A stretch of DNA of 64,000 nucleotides from positions 124,001 through 188,000 of the forward strand of contig JAZQXL010000011.1 in assembly GCA_045632845.1 (NCBI GenBank), given 5' to 3'. A program made the translations under genes and the position numbers. The notes beneath the pieces were generated by a model. The model worked only from the letters and a program-made list of their open reading frames with translations. It ran no database searches and was not told the DNA's origin. This stretch comes from RGIG4140 sp045632845. Its GTDB lineage: Bacteria > Pseudomonadota > Alphaproteobacteria > CAAHEQ01 > UBA3637. Below are positions 32,293 through 41,707 of the stretch, one piece after another (the stretch's first letter is position 1; each line of letters starts with the position of its first letter).

Positions 32293-33822
32293 CTATGGCA
32301 AAAATTGATATGACCAAACTTCTGTTAAAACAGAACCAGCATCCTCTTCTTTTTTTGAAGAAAGTGAAGCCCGAAGCTCTGCCGTCTTTTCATCTGGCTT
32401 ATAATCAAAAAATAATCTGTAACCACCTGAAACTGTGTTCTTTTGAACAACAATGTTGTTTATGTGACCAGACGAAGCCGAAACAACGGGTTTCAAAAAA
32501 CTTTCATTTTCAATTAAATCCAATTTACCACCTTTAAAATCAATCACAAACTTTGTGAATGTTTCACTTGGACTTCCTGCAACACCACCAACACCCGAAT
32601 ATGTTGAATCCACATATGCCTTATCTGAAATTTCAGGAACCGCATCACTCATCCAATGCATGCGATATTTAAAGAGATATTCCTTTCCTTTTTCAATTTT
32701 TTTATCTGGCCAGAAAAAGGCAACTACATTATCATGAATTTCTTTATCAGATGGAATTTCAACCAAATGAACACTCCCTTTTGAAAAACCAAACAAAGGT
32801 TCGATCCAAACACTTGGTCGTTGTTCATAATAAGCTTCCATATCTTGGTAATGATCTGGATTTCTATCACGTTGCAGTAAGCCAAATCCTTTTGGGTTAT
32901 GGTCAACAAAAGAACTCATTCTGAGTTGTTTTGAATTATCTAATGGGCGCCACAACCATTCATCATTTCCATTTAAAACAAGAAGTCCATCACTATCGTG
33001 AACTTCTGGACGATAATCAAAAAATCTTGTTTTTGTATTTTCTCCAAACAAGTACATACTTGTTAAAGGTGCAATCCCCAATTTTTTGATATCTTCACGT
33101 GGAAAAATTGTTGCCGTTACATCAACTTTTGTTGTTTTCCCTGGTTGAATAAAAAACTCATAGGCGCCTGTTACACTTTTGCTATCTAATAAGGCATAAA
33201 TTGTCATATTTCTATTACGCTGAGCGGGTCGTTTCACCCAAAATTCTTTAAAAATAGGAAACTCTTCCCCTGTTTGAAGTCCTGTATCAATTGCCAAACC
33301 ACGAGCAGAAATACCGTACTTTTGCCCTTGACCCAAAGCTCTAAAATAACTTGCTCCCAAAAATGTGATCAATTCATCATAATAGTCAGGCGTATTTAAA
33401 GGATAATGCAAGCGAAAACCCGCATAATCAATATCACCGAACCCCTTGGCATTTAATGGCTTATCATTATTTGTAAACGCATGTGCTTCATATGGAATAT
33501 ATACAGGTTTTCCACCTATAATTTCATTTACCCGAACAGAATTTTTAAAAATGGATCCCATATGAAAAAATTGAATTTCAAAAGGAATATTTTTTCCATA
33601 CCACGGACCTTCTTCTCGCACATAACGCACATTTCTGAATGCATCATAATCCATTGAAACCAATTCTTGTGGTAATTTCAATTCTTGTGGTTTATATTTT
33701 TTTAAAGCCAACTCTCTGGCTTTAACAACAACATTGTTATACTTAAATGAAGGAATATCTCCGCTCATTGCTGCGCATGAAAAAAAGCACATCATCAATC
33801 CTGCCACAAAGTATTTTTTCAT
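32293..33822 (-). CDS. opgG: OpgG, periplasmic glucans biosynthesis protein
   Basis: A 509-residue periplasmic protein of the MdoG/OpgG family needed to shape or export osmoregulated periplasmic glucans. A signal peptide (MKKYFVAGLMMCFFSCAAMSG) leads in. Family blocks are YDAFRNVRYV, PFEIQFFHMG, ASYFRALGQGQKYGISARGLAI, GEEFPIFKEFWV, SSFVDHNPKGFGLLQRDR and PSVWIEPLFGFSKGSVHLVEI. It is the first gene of the opgG-x-opgH operon. Confidence 0.96.
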   Translation of the reverse strand: MKKYFVAGLMMCFFSCAAMSGDIPSFKYNNVVVKARELALKKYKPQELKLPQELVSMDYDAFRNVRYVREEGPWYGKNIPFEIQFFHMGSIFKNSVRVNEIIGGKPVYIPYEAHAFTNNDKPLNAKGFGDIDYAGFRLHYPLNTPDYYDELITFLGASYFRALGQGQKYGISARGLAIDTGLQTGEEFPIFKEFWVKRPAQRNRNMTIYALLDSKSVTGAYEFFIQPGKTTKVDVTATIFPREDIKKLGIAPLTSMYLFGENTKTRFFDYRPEVHDSDGLLVLNGNDEWLWRPLDNSKQLRMSSFVDHNPKGFGLLQRDRNPDHYQDMEAYYEQRPSVWIEPLFGFSKGSVHLVEIPSDKEIHDNVVAFFWPDKKIEKGKEYLFKYRMHWMSDAVPEISDKAYVDSTYSGVGGVAGSPSETFTKFVIDFKGGKLDLIENESFLKPVVSASSGHINNIVVQKNTVSGGYRLFFDYKPDEKTAELRASLSSKKEEDAGSVLTEVWSYQFLP

Positions 33823-33846
33823 TTTATTCCCCCATATTTAGACATA

Positions 33847-33870
33847 GAAAAAAGGACGATCATCGTCTTC
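33847..33870 (-). terminator. Terminator downstream of mscL
   Basis: GACGA-TCA-TCGTC with a T run on the minus strand, about 60 bp after the mscL stop. A longer pairing AAGGACG/CGTCCTT encloses it. Confidence 0.6.
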
Positions 33871-33928
33871 AAAATGCTCATACATTTTTACAACGAAAAA
33901 ACCGTCCTTGCAAGTTATTTTAATAAAT

Positions 33929-34408
33929 TTATTCTTTTATATCAGATGTACAGTTTGGACATTTTTTTGCACGAATGTCGATTTTTGAAAAACAGCATGG
34001 ACATTCTTTTGTTGTTGGAGCTGCAGCCGAAGCTTCTTCTTTTTCAGCAGCTTCTAATTTGGCTTGTAATGTATTCACTGCTTTTATAAGCATAAACACT
34101 GCAAAAGCAACAATTGTAAAACTGATAATTGTGTTTAAAAACATACCAATATTCATTGTAACGGCACCAGCTGCTTGTGCTGCTGAAAGTGAATGGTATG
34201 GGCCAGATGCACCAGCACCATCTTTCAACACAAAAAACAAGTTGGCAAAATCAATTTTTCCCATTGCCAAGCCTATTGGTGGCATAATCACATCTTTAAC
34301 AAGTGAGTCAACGATTTTTCCAAAAGCTGCCCCGATGATAATACCAACAGCCATATCCAAAACGTTGCCACGCATTGCAAATTTTTTAAATTCATTTAAT
34401 AATTTCAT
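33929..34408 (-). CDS. mscL: MscL mechanosensitive channel with C-terminal zinc ribbon
   Basis: A 159-residue large-conductance mechanosensitive channel. The N-terminus LLNEFKKFAMRGNVLDMAVGIIIGAAFGKIVDSLV is the conserved first helix and TM1; TM2 is FLNTIISFTIVAFAVFMLIKAVN. After a linker rich in Glu and Ala comes CPCCFSKIDIRAKKCPNC, a four-cysteine zinc ribbon that replaces the usual cytoplasmic helix tail. The channel opens at high membrane tension to release solutes, which matches the nearby glucan genes in an osmotic theme. The ribbon could bind zinc or nucleic acid or simply stabilise the pentamer. Confidence 0.95.
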   Translation of the reverse strand: MKLLNEFKKFAMRGNVLDMAVGIIIGAAFGKIVDSLVKDVIMPPIGLAMGKIDFANLFFVLKDGAGASGPYHSLSAAQAAGAVTMNIGMFLNTIISFTIVAFAVFMLIKAVNTLQAKLEAAEKEEASAAAPTTKECPCCFSKIDIRAKKCPNCTSDIKE

Positions 34409-34420
34409 TGTGATACTCCT

Positions 34421-35305
34421 TTATTGAAATAATTGATACAAATTTTTATAAGCTAATGAAACACCAATCATCAAATTACTTGCATGACTGCTTGCTTCAC
34501 GAGATTGAGCTAAACGATATGAAATGTATGGACCAAACGTTAATGTTTCGGTTATATCAACATCCATTCTAGCCGTTACATTCAAATCATATTTTAAATC
34601 AGTTCCAACATATTGGCTATATGTAAAATATTTTCTAAAATAACCATCTGTTGAAAACTGGACGCCATCTCTAAATTGGTGTTCTAAACGCCAACCTGTT
34701 TCAGCAGCAAATTTGCTCACATGATCGCTGTATGTGATATCATATTCCCCCACACCCGCAACATATAATTCTTTAACAACTTTGCCACTAAATAATTTTA
34801 AACCACTCTTACCACGAAAAACTTTCATCCGTGGAGCATCTTCATTTCGTGTAAATTCTGTTTGATAAGCAATACTTGCAAATGGCCCCAAGTCCATCCC
34901 TCGCACTTTCCACATCTTATATGCGTAATCCGAAGTTAACAAGATCTTATCTTCATTTTCACTTGTTTCAGAAACATCTCCTTCTTTATGGCCTTTAATT
35001 TTTGTTCTTCCATAATTCATAAATAAGGAGTTATCCCATCTCATATCTTGATTATCATATTCTAAAACAAAATCAAAAACGCCTTTAATTAAACTTTGGT
35101 TATCTGCATTTAATTGTGTGACAGGGGAATTTTCATATTCTTTGGCATTAGAAACTTTTGTTGAAGAAAGTTCAAGACCTACACGCCTAAAATTTGCTCT
35201 GAGCTCTGATGGTTTTTGATATTCATCACCAGCAAAAGCAACCGCACTTGAAACAAGCATTGTTCCACAAGCAATCACATTTAAAAATTTTGAAAAATTC
35301 GTCAT
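34421..35305 (-). CDS. Outer-membrane beta-barrel protein
   Basis: A 294-residue protein with a signal peptide ending in AVAFA. The mature part alternates polar and aromatic residues in strands typical of an outer-membrane barrel of the DUF481/DUF3078 kind (FDFVLEYDNQDMRWDNSLFMNYG, SLAYKNLYQLF). The final residue is Gln after Phe rather than the usual terminal Phe. No ligand is predicted. It is 12 bp upstream of mscL on the same strand. Confidence 0.78.
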   Translation of the reverse strand: MTNFSKFLNVIACGTMLVSSAVAFAGDEYQKPSELRANFRRVGLELSSTKVSNAKEYENSPVTQLNADNQSLIKGVFDFVLEYDNQDMRWDNSLFMNYGRTKIKGHKEGDVSETSENEDKILLTSDYAYKMWKVRGMDLGPFASIAYQTEFTRNEDAPRMKVFRGKSGLKLFSGKVVKELYVAGVGEYDITYSDHVSKFAAETGWRLEHQFRDGVQFSTDGYFRKYFTYSQYVGTDLKYDLNVTARMDVDITETLTFGPYISYRLAQSREASSHASNLMIGVSLAYKNLYQLFQ

Positions 35306-35356
35306 TTTAAAATCCTCATACCTATATTAAACACACATGAATATGTCTTTTTATTC

Positions 35357-35399
35357 ATAGATGATAAAAGTCCCTTTGTAAAGAACTTTTATCATCTAT
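35357..35399. repeat. Perfect 15-bp inverted repeat after the YwqK-repeat gene
   Basis: ATAGATGATAAAAGT (35357-35371) and its exact complement (35385-35399) enclose 13 nt. It is 12 bp past the stop of the repeat protein. It lacks a following T run on either strand, so a classical terminator is doubtful; an mRNA-stabilising hairpin or operator is possible. Confidence 0.6.
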
Positions 35400-35410
35400 A
35401 AGTTGTCTGT

Positions 35411-37054
35411 TTAATTTGTTTTTTGAACAGGTTGAGTATTTGTTTCAGCTGCCTTTTCTTGAGAAACGTTATCAGTTGAGGAAGCATCTTTTTTGTCATT
35501 CGTTGCCGCTGCAGCTTCATCATCCATCATCTTTTTTGTCTTTGCTGCAACCAGATTATCCATATCAAACATCATATCTAAAATAAGAGTCCCCGTTTCA
35601 TCATAAATGAGAGCTTTCCCATTTTTCTTACCTTCTTTAAAATTAGAAACGCTCCTTAGCACACCATTTTCATAGTATGTTTTGCTTTCTCCTTCTAACA
35701 AATCATTTTGATAGAAATCTTCGCTTTGCAATTTCCCTGTGTTGTAATAAATTTTTTGTTTTCCGTGTAATTTACCATCAACATAGATACCTTCAACATT
35801 TACCTGTCCATTTGGATAGTATTGTTTAAACTCACCATGTGGTTTGTCATTTTTAAACATTGTTCTGGTACTTTCGGAACCATCTTCATAAAAATTGGCA
35901 AATTCGCCTTCTTTTTTCCCATCTTTAAAAATAGTTGCCATTTTTTTCTTACCATTTTCATAGTATGCAATAACAGGGCCATCCTCAATACCCATTTTGT
36001 AATTTTTTTCTAAAGAGATTTGCCCATTTTCGTAATATTCAACAACCTTTCCATTCAATTTACCATCAACCAATTCAACACTTGTTTGAATATTCCCATC
36101 CAGGTAATAGGTTGTTAATTTACCATGAGGAACATCATTTTTATATGTCCCATCAAGTTTGATTTGCCCTGTGTTATAATAAACTTTTGATGGACCATCT
36201 TGTTTCCCCATTTTATAAGAAACTTCTTTTTCAACACGTCCATCTTCATAATAATTTTTGACAACCCCAGTTAATAAATCATTTTCATAATTTTCTTCTT
36301 GCATAAGTTGCCCAAAATCATAATAAGATTTTGATACACCTTGTTTTTTGCCTTGAGCATAACTTTCTTCAGTGCGTAGTTTTCCATTTTCATAATATGT
36401 TTTTACAACGCCTTCTGGCCCATCTTTTTTAAATAATCCTTCTCCCTTTAAATTCCCATTTTGATAATACTCTTTTACAGGGCCATCTAAAAATCCATCT
36501 GTATAATGACGGATCAACATAGGTTTTCCTTGTTCAAAAAAGGCCTTATCATCTCCATTTTTCTTACCATTTTTATACATTGTTTCAAATTTAATTGAAC
36601 CATCTTCATAAAAAACGGTTGATTTTCCTTCTGGTCTTCCCATGTAAAAATAAGATTCATTTAATAATTTACCATTTTCATAGTAAGAAACAGATTTTCC
36701 ATGCAAACGTCCTTGATTATATTTTTCATGTGTTTTTGTCTGACCACTTTCATAAAATGTAACACTTTCACCATGAGGCATCCCATTGTAAAAAAATGTT
36801 TGTGCCAATAATTTTCCACTTTCAGATTTTGCTTGCAAGACCCCATTGACAGGTTGCTTATCTGTTTTTCTCAAAAATACGCCTTCATGAAAAATAACAT
36901 CTTCCTTTGTATAAACAGGAACTTCAATTTTCTTTTTCTGTTCTGCTTGCTGAGCAGACGGTTGATTATTTTGTGTTGCAAACGCATCTGTCAATGAAAC
37001 CAAAGATAAACCTGAACATAAAGCACTCAATAAAAACAAACGAAACTTAGTCAT
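35411..37054 (-). CDS. Secreted protein with 17 YwqK/MORN-like repeats
   Basis: A 547-residue protein. A signal peptide (ending near ALCSGLSLVSLTDAFA) is followed by a short linker and then 17 tandem 24-residue repeats plus a partial one, with the core NGKL..E..Y.NGK..G..K.YYE. This is the YwqK/antitoxin-repeat (MORN-variant) fold, a long beta-hairpin ribbon. The C-terminal 40 residues are Ala/Asp/Thr-rich and probably disordered. Function is unknown. The many copies and secretion suggest a surface or periplasmic binding ribbon. Confidence 0.88.
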   Translation of the reverse strand: MTKFRLFLLSALCSGLSLVSLTDAFATQNNQPSAQQAEQKKKIEVPVYTKEDVIFHEGVFLRKTDKQPVNGVLQAKSESGKLLAQTFFYNGMPHGESVTFYESGQTKTHEKYNQGRLHGKSVSYYENGKLLNESYFYMGRPEGKSTVFYEDGSIKFETMYKNGKKNGDDKAFFEQGKPMLIRHYTDGFLDGPVKEYYQNGNLKGEGLFKKDGPEGVVKTYYENGKLRTEESYAQGKKQGVSKSYYDFGQLMQEENYENDLLTGVVKNYYEDGRVEKEVSYKMGKQDGPSKVYYNTGQIKLDGTYKNDVPHGKLTTYYLDGNIQTSVELVDGKLNGKVVEYYENGQISLEKNYKMGIEDGPVIAYYENGKKKMATIFKDGKKEGEFANFYEDGSESTRTMFKNDKPHGEFKQYYPNGQVNVEGIYVDGKLHGKQKIYYNTGKLQSEDFYQNDLLEGESKTYYENGVLRSVSNFKEGKKNGKALIYDETGTLILDMMFDMDNLVAAKTKKMMDDEAAAATNDKKDASSTDNVSQEKAAETNTQPVQKTN

Positions 37055-37140
37055 AAAAACCCTCTCTTAAAGTTATCTTATCAATGCTTTACAGTACCAA
37101 ATTTTAATTTCAAAATCAATTTATTTTTAAAAATCACATC

Positions 37141-37177
37141 AAAAAAACAGACAAGTATTCTCTTGTCTGTTTTTGTT
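37141..37177 (-). terminator. Terminator of the LuxR-type gene
   Basis: ACAGACAAG and CTTGTCTGT arms with a short loop and T/A runs on both sides, 15 bp after the stop. Confidence 0.85.
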
Positions 37178-37191
37178 TTAACAAACCCAAT

Positions 37192-37437
37192 TTACACAAA
37201 ATGCATTTCTTTTGCTTTTAATAAAATTTGAACACGATTTTGAACTTTAAAAGCCCTTAACAATGAACTAACATGCATTTTTATTGTAGGTTCAGCCACA
37301 CCTAAAACATGTGCAATTTGTTTGTTTGATAACCCTTGTGCCAACTGATTTAAAACAGCGACTTGTCGTTCTGATAAAAAAGTCCCATCTCCAAGTGCAT
37401 AAGATTCTTTTTGATAATTTTTTTCATATTGTTCCAT
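37192..37437 (-). CDS. Short LuxR/GerE-type DNA-binding protein
   Basis: An 81-residue protein that is essentially a GerE helix-turn-helix: LSERQVAVLNQLAQGLSNKQ, then IAHVLGVAEPTIKMHVSSLL, then FKVQNRVQILLKAKE. There is no receiver or ligand domain, only a 20-residue lead-in. Such solo HTH proteins bind DNA directly. It is 14 bp after an 86-residue gene, with which it forms an operon. Its target is unknown. Confidence 0.9.
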   Translation of the reverse strand: MEQYEKNYQKESYALGDGTFLSERQVAVLNQLAQGLSNKQIAHVLGVAEPTIKMHVSSLLRAFKVQNRVQILLKAKEMHFV

Positions 37438-37451
37438 ACATCCCCCTATAA

Positions 37452-37712
37452 TTATATTGAGGATTCCATTTTTTGAACAACATCTTCTTTATATGCAATT
37501 TTTCGAGATACTAAATCAAGCATTGTTTCATGATTTTCTTTTTTAGCCCAATCTTGTAACATATAAAGAGTTTTTAAATTTTGTTGCATCGCTTCAACAA
37601 TAAATTGCTTCAGCTCAATAGGCAACTCTGGCCAAGCTTGTTTAATTTCCTTTTTTAAAATTTTTCTCTCTTCAGCAGATAAACATGTTATATTATTAAT
37701 TTCTTCTTTCAT
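37452..37712 (-). CDS. Small helical unknown protein
   Basis: An 86-residue, all-helical, charged protein. Nothing recognised. The ATG at 37712 has AGGGGG 4 nt upstream, better than the upstream ATG at 37745. It precedes the LuxR-type gene by 14 bp, so it could be a partner or modulator of that regulator, by position only. Confidence 0.65.
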   Translation of the reverse strand: MKEEINNITCLSAEERKILKKEIKQAWPELPIELKQFIVEAMQQNLKTLYMLQDWAKKENHETMLDLVSRKIAYKEDVVQKMESSI

Positions 37713-37850
37713 AATACCCCCTAAATGAATGTTAATTTCACACAAAAGCTTCGTTTTTTTTAACGATAGCCCCGCTAAATCACTCTTATAGGTGTGGTTA
37801 GATTAAAGCTTTGTCAAGAGAGAAAAATTTTAAATAAATACTTATGTTTT

Positions 37851-39698
37851 TTACTTTTTCTTCAAATATGCAATCACAGCCGTAACAGCTGCAGGAGTAA
37901 CTCCCATCATTCTTGTCATGGCACCAATCGTCAGTGGTTTGGTTCTTGTTAGACGGGTAACAATTTCATTAGAAAGACCTCCAATTTTTGAATAATCAAT
38001 ATTTTCAGGAATTTTAAGAGCTTCATCTTTTTTAAACGCATCAATATCAGATTTTTGACGTGCTAAATACCCATGATAGCGCCCCTCAATTTCTAATTGT
38101 TCAGCAATATCTTTTCGAATTCCACTCAAAACCGGCCATACATTTACAACATCCGCCCAAACAATTCCTTGACAAGAAAGAAGATCATATGGATTTCTTT
38201 TTTGCCCATCTGAGTTAATATTATATCCCAAATCATTCAATTCTTTTGGTGTACGATATAACGAATAAACCAAATCTCTTGCTTCTTCCATTAAATGTTT
38301 TTTTTCTAAGAAATGAGCTTTTCGTTTTTCACCAACACAACCTGCATTAATCCCTTGCATCGTCAAACGTAAATCTGCATTATCTGCCCGCATTGTTAAG
38401 CGATATTCCGCTCTTGAAGTAAACAAACGATAAGGTTCATCAATTCCGTGTGTTGTGATGTCATCAATCATAACACCCAAATAAGAATCAGATCGATCAA
38501 ACACCAATGTTTTACCAGTTTTTAAGGCAAAATGAGCCGCATTAACACCAGCCAAAAGACCTTGCCCTGCCGCTTCTTCATAACCTGTTGTCCCATTGAT
38601 TTGCCCTGCTAGAAATAAACCTTTCACTTTTTTTGTTTCTAGAGTTAATTTAAGCTCTCTTGGATCAACATAATCATATTCAATAGCATAAGCATATCTC
38701 AAAATCTTCACATTTTCCAAACCTGGAATTGTTCTTAAAAAAGCCTCTTGAACATCTTTTGGTAACGAAGTGGAAATCCCGTTTGGATAAATACTGATTC
38801 CATCTTTTGTTTCAGGTTCCAAGAAAATATGATGCGAATCTCGACCTTGAAAACGAACCAATTTATCTTCAATACTTGGACAATATCTTGGCCCGACAGA
38901 ATTAATTTGACCACTATACAAAGGTGCACGATCCAAATTATCCAAAATAACTTTGTGTGTTTTAGGTGTCGTATGCGTAATATAGCAAGATTCTTGAACA
39001 GGGTAAAAGTGTGTTGTCATAAATGAAAAAGGCTTTGGATCTTCATCCCCTTTTTGCTCTTCTAACAAAGACCAATCAATCGAATCTTTATCCAATCTGG
39101 CTGGAGTCCCTGTTTTTAAACGCCCTAATACAAAGCCCATTTTTTTCAACGAAGGGGTAATCCCTTTTGAAGCTTCTTCACCAAAACGCCCACCTTCAAC
39201 CTTTTCAGGTCCAATATGCATCAAACCATTCAAAAATGTCCCCGTTGTAATGACCAAACTGTCCGTCAAAATTGTTTCATCAGAAACAACTATTCCTTTG
39301 ATTTGGTTATCTTCATACAAAATCTCTTGCGCATCACCTTCTAAAATTTCTAAATTAGGATATGAAAGCAAAATCTCTTGCATATATTTTTTATATGCAT
39401 CTTTATCTGCTTGAGCTCTTGGACCTTGAACAGCTGGTCCTTTAGATTGGTTTAACATACGAAATTGAATACCTGTTTTGTCAATAACATGCCCCATCAA
39501 CCCATCCAAAGCATCAATTTCACGGACCAAAGTACCCTTACCTAAACCACCAATAGCTGGGTTGCAAGACATATCTGCAATTGTTGAAATATGATGTGTT
39601 ATTAAAAGTGTTTTTGCCCCAACACGAGCTGCTGCTGCGCAAGCTTCACAACCAGCATGTCCACCCCCAACAACGATTACATCATATTTTTTACTCAT
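37851..39698 (-). CDS. mnmG: MnmG, tRNA uridine-5-carboxymethylaminomethyl enzyme
   Basis: A 615-residue FAD protein which with MnmE modifies wobble uridine 34. The N-terminal Rossmann motif VVGGGHAGCEAC binds FAD. Further blocks are MSCNPAIGGLGKG, MLNQSKGPAVQGPRAQADK, LETKKVKGLFLAGQINGTTGYEEAAGQG and TSRAEYRLTMRADNADLRLT. The C-terminal helical region binds MnmE and tRNA. It lies 25 bp after mnmE. Neither rsmG nor parAB, common neighbours near an origin, follows. Confidence 0.98.
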   Translation of the reverse strand: MSKKYDVIVVGGGHAGCEACAAAARVGAKTLLITHHISTIADMSCNPAIGGLGKGTLVREIDALDGLMGHVIDKTGIQFRMLNQSKGPAVQGPRAQADKDAYKKYMQEILLSYPNLEILEGDAQEILYEDNQIKGIVVSDETILTDSLVITTGTFLNGLMHIGPEKVEGGRFGEEASKGITPSLKKMGFVLGRLKTGTPARLDKDSIDWSLLEEQKGDEDPKPFSFMTTHFYPVQESCYITHTTPKTHKVILDNLDRAPLYSGQINSVGPRYCPSIEDKLVRFQGRDSHHIFLEPETKDGISIYPNGISTSLPKDVQEAFLRTIPGLENVKILRYAYAIEYDYVDPRELKLTLETKKVKGLFLAGQINGTTGYEEAAGQGLLAGVNAAHFALKTGKTLVFDRSDSYLGVMIDDITTHGIDEPYRLFTSRAEYRLTMRADNADLRLTMQGINAGCVGEKRKAHFLEKKHLMEEARDLVYSLYRTPKELNDLGYNINSDGQKRNPYDLLSCQGIVWADVVNVWPVLSGIRKDIAEQLEIEGRYHGYLARQKSDIDAFKKDEALKIPENIDYSKIGGLSNEIVTRLTRTKPLTIGAMTRMMGVTPAAVTAVIAYLKKK

Positions 39699-39723
39699 AC
39701 TTAAATCCTTTTGTTATTTGATT

Positions 39724-41049
39724 TTATTTTCCGATGCAAAAATCTCGAAAGACCACATCTAATAACTCTTCTGTTTCAATTTTACCAACAATTCTACCCA
39801 ATGCTCTTGATGCCAATCTCAAATCTTCAGCTTTAAGTTCTAACTCACAAGAAATCAAAGCACTTTTGAGGGATAATACACAATCTTCCAATGCTTTTCG
39901 ATATCTTTCTCTTGTGATAACACCAGTTGTATCTGGTGAAAAATTTTCCATCAAAAAAGAGGCAATTTCACTTTTTAATTGAGAAAAACCTTCTTTTGTT
40001 TTGGCACTCATTGCAATTTCAGAATCACTTACTTTTCTGTGAACAACATCCAATTTATTCCAAACAGTAATTACTGGAATATCTTGCAAATTTTCAGGCA
40101 AAGAATCTTTCGATGGATAATTTTTAATATCACACACATGTAGAATTAAATCAGATTCTTCTGCCTTTCTAACAGCACGTTTAATTCCTTCAGCTTCTAT
40201 TTCTTCTGCATTTTCTCTCAAACCTGCTGTATCAGCTAAAACGACTGGGAAGCCTTCAATATCCAAATATGTTTCAACAACATCCCTTGTTGTTCCTGCA
40301 ATATTTGAAACAATAGCAACATCTTTTTCACTGAGCAAATTAATCAAGCTAGATTTACCAACATTTGGCTCACCAATAATTGCAATTTGAAAACCATTTC
40401 TTAATCTTTGACCCTTTTTATTGTCTTTTAAATGGTTTTCAATTTGAAAAATAAGATTTGATACACCTTGATCGATTAATTGCATTTTTTCTGGAGGGAT
40501 ATCTTCTTCAGGAAAATCGATAAAAGCTTCCAAATAAGCCATATCTTTAACCAACAATTGACGCCATCCTTCATAAAGAGAACCTAATTTGCCCTCCATC
40601 TGAGTTAAAGCTTGTCTGCGTTGCCATTCTGTTTGTGCATCGATTAAATCCATTAACCCTTCAGCACTTGTTAAATCCATTTTCCCATGAACAACCGCCC
40701 GTCTTGAAAATTCACCCGCTTCAGCTGGACGGGTATTTTCAAACTGTGAAAGCGCATTAAAAACACTCTCAATAACACTTCTACCACCATGCACTTGAAA
40801 TTCAACAACATCCTCACCAGTGAAACTATTAGGACCCTTAAAATAAAGTACCAATGAATGGTCAATAACAATATTTTCCTTATTCTTGAGCGGTGAAAAA
40901 TAAGCATATCTTGGTTTTGGATTTTCAATTCCAGTCAAACTGGTTAAAATTTTCAAGGATTGTGAGCCAGATAATCTGATTACACCAACACCACCTTTTC
41001 CTGCACCAGATGAAAGAGCATAAATTGTTTCTGTCATTGAATATGCCAT
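39724..41049 (-). CDS. mnmE: MnmE (TrmE), tRNA modification GTPase
   Basis: A 441-residue MnmE. The N-terminal formyl-THF-binding domain begins ETIYALSSGAGKGGVGVIRLSG. The G domain has P-loop GEPNVGKSSL, the switch I AGTTRD, DTAGLRE and NKLD. The C-terminus ends in FCIGK, holding the conserved catalytic cysteine. K-loop potassium stimulation is expected for the family. Translation may use the ATG at 41049, 4 bp after engB in the opposite reading order of the operon. Confidence 0.98.
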   Translation of the reverse strand: MAYSMTETIYALSSGAGKGGVGVIRLSGSQSLKILTSLTGIENPKPRYAYFSPLKNKENIVIDHSLVLYFKGPNSFTGEDVVEFQVHGGRSVIESVFNALSQFENTRPAEAGEFSRRAVVHGKMDLTSAEGLMDLIDAQTEWQRRQALTQMEGKLGSLYEGWRQLLVKDMAYLEAFIDFPEEDIPPEKMQLIDQGVSNLIFQIENHLKDNKKGQRLRNGFQIAIIGEPNVGKSSLINLLSEKDVAIVSNIAGTTRDVVETYLDIEGFPVVLADTAGLRENAEEIEAEGIKRAVRKAEESDLILHVCDIKNYPSKDSLPENLQDIPVITVWNKLDVVHRKVSDSEIAMSAKTKEGFSQLKSEIASFLMENFSPDTTGVITRERYRKALEDCVLSLKSALISCELELKAEDLRLASRALGRIVGKIETEELLDVVFRDFCIGK

Positions 41050-41053
41050 ATTA

Positions 41054-41707
41054 TTATATTCCCTTTAAAACCTTTACAAATTGAGCTCTTACAGCTTCAA
41101 TGCCGATATTTTTTTCAGAACTTGTAACCAAAATTTCAGGATATGCTGCAACATGCATTTTTGCTTTTTCAACCGTTTCAGCCAAAACTTTTTCACATTG
41201 TGCTTTTGAAATTTTATCAATTTTTGTTAAAATAATTTGATAACTCACTGCTGCAGAATCCAGCATTTTCATAATTTTGACATCAACTTCTTTAAGCCCA
41301 TGTCGAGAATCAATTAACAAAAAGACTCTTTTTAATTGAACCCGGCCTCTTAAATAATCGTGAATAAGGCGGGTCCAAGCTTGAACCATTTTTTCAGGAG
41401 CAGCAGCATAACCATACCCTGGCAAATCAACAATAAAAAATTGTTTATTTGCATCAAAAAAATTGAGCTCTTGAGTTCTGCCTGGAGTGTTCGATGCACG
41501 AGCCAATCCTCGCACACCTGTAACGGCATTAATTAAAGAAGATTTTCCAACATTCGAACGTCCAGCAAATGCAAACTCAGCCACATTTGTTATGGGCAAT
41601 TGATCAACACTTGCAACCCCTCTTAAAAAAGTTGGTTTTTGAATAAAAAGGTCGTTCCCTTCTTTTTTCAATTTTTCTGTTTGTTCCTCTAATGTCAAAA
41701 AAGTCAT
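41054..41707 (-). CDS. engB: EngB (YihA), ribosome assembly GTPase
   Basis: A 217-residue GTPase for large-subunit assembly. Seen are FAGRSNVGKSSLINA (P-loop), NTPGRTQELNFF (switch I), VDLPGYGYA (switch II) and LTKIDKI. Its start codon overlaps the yidC stop (TAATG), a tight coupling commonly seen in alphaproteobacteria. Confidence 0.97.
   Translation of the reverse strand: MTFLTLEEQTEKLKKEGNDLFIQKPTFLRGVASVDQLPITNVAEFAFAGRSNVGKSSLINAVTGVRGLARASNTPGRTQELNFFDANKQFFIVDLPGYGYAAAPEKMVQAWTRLIHDYLRGRVQLKRVFLLIDSRHGLKEVDVKIMKMLDSAAVSYQIILTKIDKISKAQCEKVLAETVEKAKMHVAAYPEILVTSSEKNIGIEAVRAQFVKVLKGI

Noticed and set aside
35411..37000. CRISPR-like periodicity
   Set aside because: The 72-bp periodicity comes from 24-residue protein repeats with diverged DNA, not from identical repeats with unique spacers. 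No CRISPR array was found anywhere.
35411..37054. Toxin-antitoxin system from the YwqK repeats
   Set aside because: The repeat name refers to a domain family; the protein has a signal peptide and no toxin partner is adjacent.
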